From Candidatus Aegiribacteria sp. (GTDB lineage Bacteria > Fermentibacterota > Fermentibacteria > Fermentibacterales > JCC-6): a stretch of DNA of 8,232 nt. The notes under the pieces were generated by a model. That model had not been told where the DNA came from. It saw only the letters and a list, made by a program, of their open reading frames with translations, and ran no database searches. This document shows, piece after piece, positions 1 through 7,162 of this stretch (positions are counted from its first letter, which is position 1; the number at the start of each line of letters is the position of its first letter). The stretch covers positions 1 through 8,232 of the forward strand of contig DAOWJX010000245.1 of the NCBI GenBank assembly GCA_030640155.1, written 5' to 3'. The translations under genes and the position numbers were made by a program.

Positions 1-127
1 CAATCTCGACGAGATTGCCGGAGTGGCTTTCTTTTCTCCGTTCCATTTTCATCGTGTGTTTCGTGGAATGGTTGGAGAAACGCTGGGAAGTCTTATCAGG
101 CGCCTGAGACTTGAAAAGGCTGCTTAA
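1..127 (+). pseudogene. AraC-family regulator, 5' fragment with the first helix-turn-helix (partial, frameshifted)
   Basis: The gene enters from the left edge and reads in the frame beginning at base 2, ending at TAA 125-127. The translation contains the hallmark first HTH of AraC/XylS regulators: LDEIAGVAFFSPFHFHRVF, followed by the RRLRLEKAA helix that normally leads into the second HTH. In intact family members RLRLEKAA is followed within a residue or so by an R/H-L-L segment; that segment (RLLKEVEPV) is present here but in the next frame, at 117 onward. The open frame therefore ends in the linker between the two DNA-binding motifs. This indicates a frameshifted gene, or a sequencing error, rather than a natural C-terminus. 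The N-terminus lies outside the window. The family assignment is strong; whether the gene is truly inactive is not known. Confidence 0.75.
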
Positions 128-818
128 AGAAGTTGAGCCGGTCATGCTGATTGCGATGAGAGCTGGTTATGACTCGAACCAGTCTTTCACAAGAGCTTTT
201 AGAACAGCATTCGGTGAAACTCCATCTGATTTCAGAAGGTATCGGAAAAGCATTCCGCTTATCCAGGCTCCCTCAGGATATCACTTCATGCCGGAAAAGG
301 GTATACAGTCGTTCAATCCAATTCGGAGAGGAAATATCACCATGGAAGGTCGAATAGTAGAACTGGAACCAATGAGGATATTGAGTGTGAAACACAAGGG
401 GGTATACTTCAAGATAGATGAAGGCTTCGAGAAACTCAGCGATATTGTTACAAAGAATGGTATAGACGTAAGAAAAAGTCAGTGGCTGGGTATCTTCTGG
501 GATGATCCTGAAACAGTTCCCGAGGAGGAACTGCGTTCCGAAGCCTGTGTTACCATTGAAGGTGATATTGAGATTCCTGATGGTGTAGAAGCTGAAGCAG
601 GTGAGATTCCCGGAGGGCAGTACGCAACAACAAGGCATTTAGGATCGTATAAGGGAATTGGAAAGTCATGGGGAGAACTCTGTGGAATCTGGATACCCCA
701 TAACGGGTACAAGCCTAGGGAGAGCGCTTGTTTTGAAATTTATGTTAAAGGATCTGAGTGCACCGATGATAAATCGGAGTACATTACAGACCTCTATGAG
801 CCTATAGAACCAGTTTAA
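111..818 (+). CDS. AraC-family regulator, remainder: second HTH plus GyrI-like ligand-binding domain
   Basis: This frame continues the AraC-family protein that starts upstream. Residues about 3-45 form the second AraC HTH, with AGYDSNQSFTRAF and FGETPSDFRR typical of the recognition helix and the C-terminal signature. Residues about 78-235 match the GyrI/SbmC-like domain: a DDPE segment (131-134), GGQYA (168-172), the conserved Glu in CFEIY (Glu209) and a terminal LYEPIEP. Such domains bind small hydrophobic or cationic ligands, so the whole protein would be a one-component ligand-responsive activator. The nominal start is TTG at 111, with no convincing Shine-Dalgarno. That start lies inside what should be the linker between the two HTHs, so it is probably an artefact of the frameshift. 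If translated alone, the product would keep the ligand domain but only half of the DNA-binding unit. The next gene lies 71 bases downstream on the same strand. Confidence 0.8.
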   Translation: MKRLLKEVEPVMLIAMRAGYDSNQSFTRAFRTAFGETPSDFRRYRKSIPLIQAPSGYHFMPEKGIQSFNPIRRGNITMEGRIVELEPMRILSVKHKGVYFKIDEGFEKLSDIVTKNGIDVRKSQWLGIFWDDPETVPEEELRSEACVTIEGDIEIPDGVEAEAGEIPGGQYATTRHLGSYKGIGKSWGELCGIWIPHNGYKPRESACFEIYVKGSECTDDKSEYITDLYEPIEPV

Positions 819-877
819 GTTCCATTTATTCAACAGATCGGCATATGTATTTGTACCGACTGGAAGTCACTTAAATA

Positions 878-886
878 GAGGAAGGG
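878..886 (+). promoter_or_regulatory. Shine-Dalgarno for the secreted hydrolase
   Basis: A GAGGAAGGG purine run ends three bases before the ATG at 890, with its GAGGA core about seven bases away. This is good spacing and fixes the start ahead of the signal peptide. No convincing promoter hexamers were seen in the 71-base gap upstream. Confidence 0.6.
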
Positions 887-889
887 AAT

Positions 890-2425
890 ATGTACTACAG
901 GAGTATTTTTATACTGATACTGATTGTATTGATAACATCGGATGCAGCTTCGGATAATTTCAGTACCGCTATGAGCTTTAACAGTGCTGTGGAGGCAGCG
1001 ACTGCCATAGAGACCTTTAATCCCGATACAGGTTTTGATCTTCCAGGAGCCGTTCTGCTTGAGGACAGTGTACTTTATACTGACAGCGTTTATCGTCACT
1101 TCTACTTTGCTGTTCCGCTCTCCTACGAATCAGGAATCCCCGCGCCATTGATGGTTTGGCTTCATGGTGGCGTAAGTACACGGGAACTCGGTGATTGCGA
1201 ACCGGAAGTGCTCACGGAATATCACCTCATACCCGCGATGCTTCAGAGAGGATTTATTCTTGTATTCCCCTGTGCTCAGAGCGGGGCGGTATGGTGGGAT
1301 TCGGTTGGTCAACAGGGAATTATGGATATAGTTGCCGCTCTCAAGCACAGGCTCAATGTCGATGACTCGCGGGTATTCATTGGCGGGTTTTCAGATGGAG
1401 CTTCCGGTAGCTGGGCGCTGATGATGCTGCAGCCCTCTCCGTTTGCGGGTTATCTTGCCTTCTCAGGACATCTGGGAGTAGCCGCCATCGATGGTGATCG
1501 AGCCACATACCTTTCAAGCCTCTCCAACCGTTCGGGCATTGCATCTCACACTGACGAGGACGGTCTGTACCCTTCAGCGGTCATGTCTCCTTCAGTTGAA
1601 CTTGCGCGGGAGGCAGGAGCTGAGATAGCATACTACACTTTCGAGGGTTACGGACACGATGCCGATTACCTGCCCCTGCTTGAGGAAGATGTCATGGTCT
1701 TCATCGACACAACATGCAGGGAGCGCTTTCCGGAGCATCTTATCTGGAGAACCGGAGAACCGTCAGGATGCGATTGGTTAATGGTGGATTCAATCATTCC
1801 ATGGCCTGTACTGACGGAGGATACCGACAAAAACATGGTTCTTGTCTCTGAAAGGATAACCATAGGTTTCATGCCTGACTGGGAGGCGGAGGGTGACGGT
1901 ATTCCTGTAGTACAGGTTCTCGATGGTGATACCCCTGCGAACAGGATAGATCTGAAGGCGGATGATGTGATAATCGGTTTTCAGGATTGTCCAGTAAAGG
2001 ATTTAGAAGACCTCTTCCTGCTCATGTCTGAGATGTCTCCAGGAGATCATTTCACCATGGATGTGAAAAGAGGTAGGGAGCAGATACATCTGACAGGCAA
2101 CCTCAACCCGACGGAGTACTACTGGTTGTTTCCTCGCAGCGCGCCCTCCGTGAGAGTGGAAGCGGTCTACGCCGATAATTTCTTCGATATTGAAGTGAAT
2201 AGACTATGTGTTCTCCGATTATTGCTCCATCCGGATATGATTGATCCTGATAGGGAGGTTACCGTATTGTGCAACGGTTACCAGATATACTGCGGATCAG
2301 TTGAGATGGACCCGGACATGGCGGTAGCTACATATGCGAGAACCGGTGATCGCCAACGTCCCTGGGCAGGTGAACTGATACTGGATCTGGAGGAATTACT
2401 GATGCACAGGTTTGCAGATCGCTGA
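890..2425 (+). CDS. Secreted alpha/beta hydrolase (esterase/PHB-depolymerase-like) with PDZ domain
   Basis: The 511-residue product begins with a signal peptide (hydrophobic FILILIVLI at 7-15, likely cleavage near Ala19-Ala20). It is therefore expected in the periplasm, outer surface or medium. Residues about 65-275 form an alpha/beta-hydrolase domain of the esterase D / feruloyl esterase / polyhydroxybutyrate-depolymerase type. The oxyanion strand LMVWLHGG is at 87-94, the nucleophile elbow G-F-S-D-G at 166-170 makes Ser168 the nucleophile, and His256 in GYGHD is the likely catalytic His. The acid is probably Asp222 or Asp224 (THTDED-like stretch), less certain. Residues about 325-405 look like a PDZ domain (VVQVLDGDTPA, LKADDVIIGF, GDHFTMDVKR). 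Residues about 420-505 are a beta-rich tail with VLCNGYQIYCG, resembling C-terminal modules of some secreted esterases and peptidases. The substrate cannot be deduced; an ester or a peptide are both possible. The gene converges on queF with 15 bases between the stop codons. Confidence 0.8.
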   Translation: MYYRSIFILILIVLITSDAASDNFSTAMSFNSAVEAATAIETFNPDTGFDLPGAVLLEDSVLYTDSVYRHFYFAVPLSYESGIPAPLMVWLHGGVSTRELGDCEPEVLTEYHLIPAMLQRGFILVFPCAQSGAVWWDSVGQQGIMDIVAALKHRLNVDDSRVFIGGFSDGASGSWALMMLQPSPFAGYLAFSGHLGVAAIDGDRATYLSSLSNRSGIASHTDEDGLYPSAVMSPSVELAREAGAEIAYYTFEGYGHDADYLPLLEEDVMVFIDTTCRERFPEHLIWRTGEPSGCDWLMVDSIIPWPVLTEDTDKNMVLVSERITIGFMPDWEAEGDGIPVVQVLDGDTPANRIDLKADDVIIGFQDCPVKDLEDLFLLMSEMSPGDHFTMDVKRGREQIHLTGNLNPTEYYWLFPRSAPSVRVEAVYADNFFDIEVNRLCVLRLLLHPDMIDPDREVTVLCNGYQIYCGSVEMDPDMAVATYARTGDRQRPWAGELILDLEELLMHRFADR

Positions 2426-2440
2426 AGTAAGCGGATTGAT

Positions 2441-2842
2441 TTATGGGACCTCTCCGTATTCGGCATCGACAGAAATGGAAATTCCTCCTCTGATTCCGAA
2501 GTCGGCGATAACTCTGCACCATCGTGGATCCAGAGCTCTCACAAGATCATCAAGAATCATGTTGGCTACGTGCTCATGGAAAACGCTTTCATTCCTGAAG
2601 GACCAGAAATAGAGTTTCAGCGATTTGGACTCGACGATCTTTCTGTCAGGTACGTACTCGATGGAGATCGAGGCAAAATCCGGCTGACCGGTTTGGGGAC
2701 AGAGGCAGGTAAACTCATCACAGGTCAGTGTTACGATATAATTACGGTCGGGATGATGGTTAGGGAATACTTCCAGTTCTTTTGAAGGAAGATTCTTCCC
2801 TCCCAGGGTTGTAAGTCCTTCCAGATCAGAATTGTCAGTCAT
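2441..2842 (-). CDS. queF: NADPH-dependent 7-cyano-7-deazaguanine (preQ0) reductase QueF, unimodular type
   Basis: QueF reduces the nitrile of preQ0 to the amine of preQ1 using two NADPH, in the cytoplasm, on the route to queuosine in tRNA anticodons. The 133-residue product carries the family signatures. Cys48 in CLCPQTGQPDF is the thioimide-forming nucleophile and Asp55 lies seven residues on. The QueF motif ESKSLKLY is at 71-78, and His89-Glu90 in VFHEH contact the substrate. With a constant offset of seven these match Cys55, Asp62, His96 and Glu97 of the Bacillus enzyme. The end (RGGISISVDAEYG) is complete; length is that of short unimodular QueF. The ATG overlaps the end of the upstream gene by eight bases (ATGACTGA), suggesting translational coupling, and no strong Shine-Dalgarno precedes it. 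It is the last gene of a four-gene operon whose other members are TPR and HD-GYP proteins; no other queuosine gene is visible. Confidence 0.95.
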   Translation of the reverse strand: MTDNSDLEGLTTLGGKNLPSKELEVFPNHHPDRNYIVTLTCDEFTCLCPQTGQPDFASISIEYVPDRKIVESKSLKLYFWSFRNESVFHEHVANMILDDLVRALDPRWCRVIADFGIRGGISISVDAEYGEVP

Positions 2843-3554
2843 GGGATAGTATACTCCATTCCTTTGTAAATCTCGGGTCCAGAACCGGCTGAGCAGTATC
2901 CTTTACAGGTTTCCGCCACTTTTCCGTATTAAAATTTTGCCTCTGCCAGATTTCAATACTTTCTACGATGAACCGCCATCTCCACTCCGGTTCTGTGCTT
3001 TTCCATTCAACAACTTCATCATAAAGCCTGTAGGGAGATCTCCCATGCCGGACCTTTTCCAGAAGTAGAAGTTTTCCGGCCAGCCAGTCAGTACATGCTT
3101 CCGGAAGGGATGTCTTTTGATTCATCTGTCTTTTACACCGTGCCTGAAGAACTGCTCCAAGTTCATTGTCAGTTCCGCAGAGTTTCAGGCACTTACTGAA
3201 ATCATTTCTTGCCTCGGAAAGTCTGTAAACAGGTCCCATCCTCAACCGGGCGGCTGAATCAGGATTGTCTGCTTCCTCATACAGATTCGCAGCTTTATCG
3301 AACAGCTTTTCTGCTTCCTCCCATTTGCGGGCTCTGCACAGAACATTAGCAAGAATCGAGTATCCTGCAGGCCATAACGGATAATCTGAGATAAGATTTT
3401 CACCCGAAGCAACAGCGGCAGAAATGTTGCCAAGTTCAGTAAGAAGCTGAATCTCCCTTTTCCGCAACTTGCGAAGACTGGAAAGTTCCTTCTCAGAGGT
3501 GATTCTATTCCGGATTGATAGCAGCTGTCTTCCAAGCTGTCCCGTTGTCGTCAC
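2835..3554 (-). CDS. TPR-like helical-repeat protein of unknown function
   Basis: The 239-residue, probably cytosolic protein has no signal peptide or membrane segment. Residues about 62-96 (AGYSILANVLCRARKWEEAEKLFDKA pattern, broken here by the usual helix turn) fit one good tetratricopeptide repeat. Residues 25-60 and 97-130 look like degenerate flanking helical repeats. The C-terminal half (about 150-235) is rich in Trp, Arg and Leu and I do not recognise it. The GTG start at 3554 overlaps the TGA of the upstream HD-GYP gene in a GTGA junction. A purine run (AAAAGGGG) sits about 11 bases upstream, so translation is probably coupled. It overlaps queF by eight bases at its other end. Position between an HD-GYP phosphodiesterase and queF suggests an accessory or adaptor role, but no function can be assigned from sequence. 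Confidence 0.75.
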   Translation of the reverse strand: MTTTGQLGRQLLSIRNRITSEKELSSLRKLRKREIQLLTELGNISAAVASGENLISDYPLWPAGYSILANVLCRARKWEEAEKLFDKAANLYEEADNPDSAARLRMGPVYRLSEARNDFSKCLKLCGTDNELGAVLQARCKRQMNQKTSLPEACTDWLAGKLLLLEKVRHGRSPYRLYDEVVEWKSTEPEWRWRFIVESIEIWQRQNFNTEKWRKPVKDTAQPVLDPRFTKEWSILSHD

Positions 3555-5371
3555 TTGAAATGGAACCCCTTTTCACAAATTACTCTTCTGCATGCCTCGA
3601 CTACATCCGGGTCGTAAAGTATGCTGGAATTCAGAGAGATCTCTTCAATAGCACTTTCAAGACCGGGAATGGATCTGTATAGTCTATGTGATGTCATGGC
3701 TTCCACCACATCAGCTACCGCAATGATTCTTGCCTCGATCAGGATATCCTCACCTTTAAGCCCATTTGGATAACCCGACCCATCATACAATTCCTGATGC
3801 TGTAATACCACATCGGCAACAGGCCATGGAAACTCCACTCCAGAAAGTATTTCATATCCGATCTGTGGATGTGTCTGTACGATTTCCTGTTCGAGCTCGG
3901 AGAGCTGTCCCGATCGGGAGAGAATCTCCTGAGGTATGCTGATCTTGCCGATATCGTGAACAAGAGAGATCATAAATACAGCTTCGACCCTGTTTTCATC
4001 GAATCCCAGTTCAATTGCTATCAGTCTCGCAAGCTCCGCAACTCTCAACTGATGTCCGGATGTATAAGGATCTTTTGATTCGATTATCCTTGAGAGAGTA
4101 TAAATGGTTCCTTCCACGCTCTTCTTAAGCTTCCGCATGCTTTCCTGAAGTTCAATTGTGCGATTTTTCACACGTTCTTCGAGAAGGCGCTCTTGAGCAA
4201 CCAGCTGGCTTTCCACAAGCTTTCGATCATTGATTTCCCTACGCAGTTCTACATTTCTCAGATAGTACAGCTCTGCTTCTTTCTCTTTCTGTTCAGTTTC
4301 ATACCTGATCTGAAGCTTGGCGATAGTCTCAGCGCTTTTATCACTGAATATCTCCTTCGTCAGGGAACTGAACTTCTTATAGAACAGAAAAGCCTTCTCA
4401 TAGTCACCCATTGCTTTGTAAAGATTGGAAAGCTCCTTGTAGCAGTCTGATTCATAAATTCTGGCTCCGATACCGGTGGAAATCCGCAGGGCCCGATTAA
4501 AGTATTCCAGAGCCTCCTCATACTTGTCACGGAGAGTCATGATAATGCCTATTTTGTTACAATTGTTGGAGATATTTTTTTCATCACCGATATCTTCCTC
4601 AAGGGAGAGTGATTTCCTGTAGTATTCAAGAGCAGGTGTGAATTCTTTCAGCTTCATATGGATATCTCCGATATTGCTGTATGAAATCGCTATGCCCTGC
4701 TTATCATCCAGTTCTTCCTTCAGCTTTAGAGATTTCGTGTAGTAATTTACTGCGCTTTCCAGATTTCCGCGTTCCTTTGCCAGAATTCCCATGTTGTTAT
4801 AGGACTTAGCCAACCCCCGTACGTCTCCGGTATCTTCCCTGATCCTGAGGGCTTTCAGATAGTAGTATTCAGCCTTCTCCAGATCATTGCGTTTTCGGAA
4901 AACAACACCAATGCAGTTCAGGGAATGAGCGATACAATTTCTATCATTGATCTCCTCATAAATCCTGACCGCCTTCAGATGATGATCAAGGGCAAGGTCA
5001 AATCTGCTCTGATCGCTGTATACAACTCCAATATTAGTGTGTGTTCTAGCGATACCGGCTCTGTTATCAAGTTCAGTGAAAATTTCACGGGCGATATTGA
5101 AATGCTCCATGCTTTCATAGTATTTACCTCTGAAGGCGAATGTAATACCGATAACATTATTGCTTCTTGCCTCACCCTTTCTGTATCCGATTCTTTCAGA
5201 AAGAACAATGGCTTCCATGGCGTAAGCCTCAGCGATTAATGGCTTGGATCTGTACAGAGCCCCGGCAAGTTCATTCAGCAAATCGACTCTTGCCCGACCG
5301 GTTTTCCCGGAAGGAGGTTTTGAACGCATCTTTTTCAATCTCCGTTTAAGAGTCTCCATATCAGTATTCAA
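3551..5371 (-). CDS. TPR / coiled-coil / HD-GYP protein, predicted c-di-GMP phosphodiesterase (paralogue 2, HQE variant)
   Basis: The 606-residue soluble protein has three parts. Residues about 66-345 hold seven tandem TPRs of 40 residues each, with recurring NNIG/SNIGD and ALEYYRKSL helices. Residues about 345-420 are a charged coiled coil. Residues about 425-606 are an HD-GYP domain. HD-GYP features are His440 (TSGH), HDIGK at 472-476, His501 in THP, HQExxDGSGYP at 525-535 and Asp553 in VADV. HD-GYP enzymes hydrolyse c-di-GMP to pGpG or GMP at a di- or tri-iron/manganese centre. Here the usual second His of HHE is Gln526, which removes one expected metal ligand, so activity or metal count may differ. 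The start is TTG at 5371, preceded by GGAAGGTGAG about ten bases upstream; an in-frame ATG at 5359 is an alternative. It lies 27 bases after its paralogue and overlaps the next gene by four bases. Confidence 0.88.
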   Translation of the reverse strand: MNTDMETLKRRLKKMRSKPPSGKTGRARVDLLNELAGALYRSKPLIAEAYAMEAIVLSERIGYRKGEARSNNVIGITFAFRGKYYESMEHFNIAREIFTELDNRAGIARTHTNIGVVYSDQSRFDLALDHHLKAVRIYEEINDRNCIAHSLNCIGVVFRKRNDLEKAEYYYLKALRIREDTGDVRGLAKSYNNMGILAKERGNLESAVNYYTKSLKLKEELDDKQGIAISYSNIGDIHMKLKEFTPALEYYRKSLSLEEDIGDEKNISNNCNKIGIIMTLRDKYEEALEYFNRALRISTGIGARIYESDCYKELSNLYKAMGDYEKAFLFYKKFSSLTKEIFSDKSAETIAKLQIRYETEQKEKEAELYYLRNVELRREINDRKLVESQLVAQERLLEERVKNRTIELQESMRKLKKSVEGTIYTLSRIIESKDPYTSGHQLRVAELARLIAIELGFDENRVEAVFMISLVHDIGKISIPQEILSRSGQLSELEQEIVQTHPQIGYEILSGVEFPWPVADVVLQHQELYDGSGYPNGLKGEDILIEARIIAVADVVEAMTSHRLYRSIPGLESAIEEISLNSSILYDPDVVEACRRVICEKGFHFK

Positions 5372-5398
5372 ACGTTTGAACTCACCTTCCAGGTAACC

Positions 5399-7075
5399 CT
5401 AATCAAAACTGAATCCTTTCTCACATATCACTTTCTTGCAGGCCCTGACAATATCCCTGTCATAAAGGATACCCTCATTATCAGTTATTTCCCGTACAGC
5501 TTCCTTCAAACCCAGAATCGCTCTGTACGGACGATGAGATGACATTGCTTCAATGACATCCGCAACACATATGATCCGTGCTTCTATCTTTATATCATTT
5601 GCTTTCAGACCGCGCGGGTAGCCTGATCCATCAATGTATTCATGATGTTCTCTGACAATTTCAGCTATTGGCCAGGGAAAGTTTATTTCACTGAGAATAC
5701 TATATCCCGCCTGAGGGTGGATATGGATCATTTTCATTTCCAGGTCACTCAGGATTCCTGGTTTACTCAGTATCTCCTGCGGTATATTGATTTTTCCGAT
5801 ATCGTGAACAAGCGATGCTATATGTATCGCTTCGATCTTTTCCTCAGGCAGCCCCATCTCCCTGGCGATGGCGCTGGCCAGTTTTGCGACCCTGATCTGA
5901 TGCCCGGAAGTGTAGGGATCCCTCAGTTCCGTGATCTTCGAGATAAGCACTATTGTTCCCTGAAAGCCACGTTCGAGTTTATTGTAACTGTTCTTTAGCT
6001 CGATTGTTCGTTCATTGATCGGTTCTTCCAGCTGATCCTGGTGTTTTCTGAGTTCCTCCTCGAAGTGTATGCGCTCAGATATCTCGTCCTGCAACTCGAT
6101 GTTCTTCAGTTTGTATATCGCAGCCTCTTTTTTCTTCTTTTCAGTTTCGAATTTGATCTGAAGCTGAATCATGTTTTTTGAGCTTTCATCACTGAATACT
6201 TTATGAGAGAGGTCATTGTATTTTTTGTAATATTCAAGCGCTCCACCGAAATCGCCCATTTCTTTGCACAGATTTGAAAGGTTCTCGTATGCACATATCT
6301 CGCGATATTTCGCGTCAGTTTCTCTGGCGATCTTAAGTGCCTGATCCAGATAGAGTCTGGCCTGCTTGAATTCCCCCTGAACCGTGAGCAGCTCTCCCAG
6401 ATTGTTACATGACGCTGCCAGTCCGGTTTTGTACTCGATTCGATAGAATATTTCATAAGCTCTCTTGAATTGCTCCTGCGCGGCAGTGAGGTCACCCTTG
6501 AACTTAAGAATTATGCCGATATTATTGAATGAAGTGGCAATTCCAAGGTCATCATCCAGTTCAGTGAAAGATTGCAGAGACCTTTCAGCAAACTTCAGCG
6601 CCTTATCGAAATCCCCCTGATCCTGGTATATGTTACCGATATTGTTGTTTGTTGTCGCACTTCCTTTTTTATCACCAATTTCTTCACTTATTGCGAGAGA
6701 TCTTAAGTAGTACTTCAGTGCATTGCTATGATCTTTACTCTTCCCGTAGATGATGCCGATAGAATTAAGTGCGCTGAAAATACCGGGTTTATCGTTGGTA
6801 TCCTCATAAATTGCAAGAGCTTTCAAACTGAAATCAAGGGCTTTCTCATACTCGCCTCTGTATGAGTACGAAATACCCTTAATCCTGTAACATTTAGCAT
6901 GATGTATTTCAATTTCAAGCTTCTGAGCTATCAATAGAGCCTGCTCAGCCAGGTTGCAGGCTTCATCAGGATCTGTTTTATAAAGGATTTCTGCCAGATC
7001 AAGAAGAACTGTAATCTCTTTCTCAGATTGATTGCTATCGGATTTGCGAATATTCGCGAGTTTCTTCTGAAGCAT
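5399..7075 (-). CDS. TPR / coiled-coil / HD-GYP protein, predicted c-di-GMP phosphodiesterase (paralogue 1, HHE canonical)
   Basis: The product is 558 residues from the ATG at 7075. Residues about 60-299 contain six 40-residue TPRs (NNIGNIYQDQGDFDKAL type), residues about 300-370 a Lys/Glu-rich coiled coil, and residues about 378-558 an HD-GYP domain. The predicted metal and catalytic residues are all present: His392, HDIGK at 424-428, His453 in HIHP, HHExxDGSGYP at 477-487 and Asp506. It should hydrolyse c-di-GMP in the cytoplasm. There is no receiver, PAS or membrane domain, so the TPR solenoid is the likely sensor (inference). From the last TPR to the C-terminus it aligns with the downstream paralogue without length change, and overall it lacks about one TPR unit. 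The ATG has no Shine-Dalgarno at normal distance. A strong GGAGGT lies 24 bases upstream, so translation may begin at ATC 7093 instead, giving 564 residues. It is the first gene of the operon. Confidence 0.9.
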   Translation of the reverse strand: MLQKKLANIRKSDSNQSEKEITVLLDLAEILYKTDPDEACNLAEQALLIAQKLEIEIHHAKCYRIKGISYSYRGEYEKALDFSLKALAIYEDTNDKPGIFSALNSIGIIYGKSKDHSNALKYYLRSLAISEEIGDKKGSATTNNNIGNIYQDQGDFDKALKFAERSLQSFTELDDDLGIATSFNNIGIILKFKGDLTAAQEQFKRAYEIFYRIEYKTGLAASCNNLGELLTVQGEFKQARLYLDQALKIARETDAKYREICAYENLSNLCKEMGDFGGALEYYKKYNDLSHKVFSDESSKNMIQLQIKFETEKKKKEAAIYKLKNIELQDEISERIHFEEELRKHQDQLEEPINERTIELKNSYNKLERGFQGTIVLISKITELRDPYTSGHQIRVAKLASAIAREMGLPEEKIEAIHIASLVHDIGKINIPQEILSKPGILSDLEMKMIHIHPQAGYSILSEINFPWPIAEIVREHHEYIDGSGYPRGLKANDIKIEARIICVADVIEAMSSHRPYRAILGLKEAVREITDNEGILYDRDIVRACKKVICEKGFSFD

Positions 7076-7099
7076 CTCGATATTACTGTTGATCAGCGG

Positions 7100-7106
7100 A
7101 CCTCCC
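7100..7106 (-). promoter_or_regulatory. Strong Shine-Dalgarno ahead of the first HD-GYP gene, placed for an ATC start at 7093
   Basis: On the minus strand GGGAGGT occupies 7106-7100. It is 24 bases from the ATG at 7075, too far for normal initiation, but six bases from the in-frame ATC at 7093-7091. No ATG, GTG or TTG lies in any frame at proper distance. The in-frame CTG at 7096-7094 is only three bases away. Confidence 0.5.
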
Positions 7107-7162
7107 TTTTGTTCAGGCAGGAACCCGGATATTTATGAAGTAACCCCTAAGTTCTATAGGTA

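Noticed and set aside
4193..5349. Plus-strand open frames of 60-104 codons opposite the second HD-GYP gene
   Set aside because: They lie antisense to a well-supported coding region, have no family features, and are explained by the codon use of the TPR repeats.
3551..7075. Tandem DNA repeats suggesting a CRISPR array or satellite
   Set aside because: The periodicity of about 120 bases is that of the 40-residue TPR in the proteins. The DNA copies are divergent and in frame, so this is coding repetition only.
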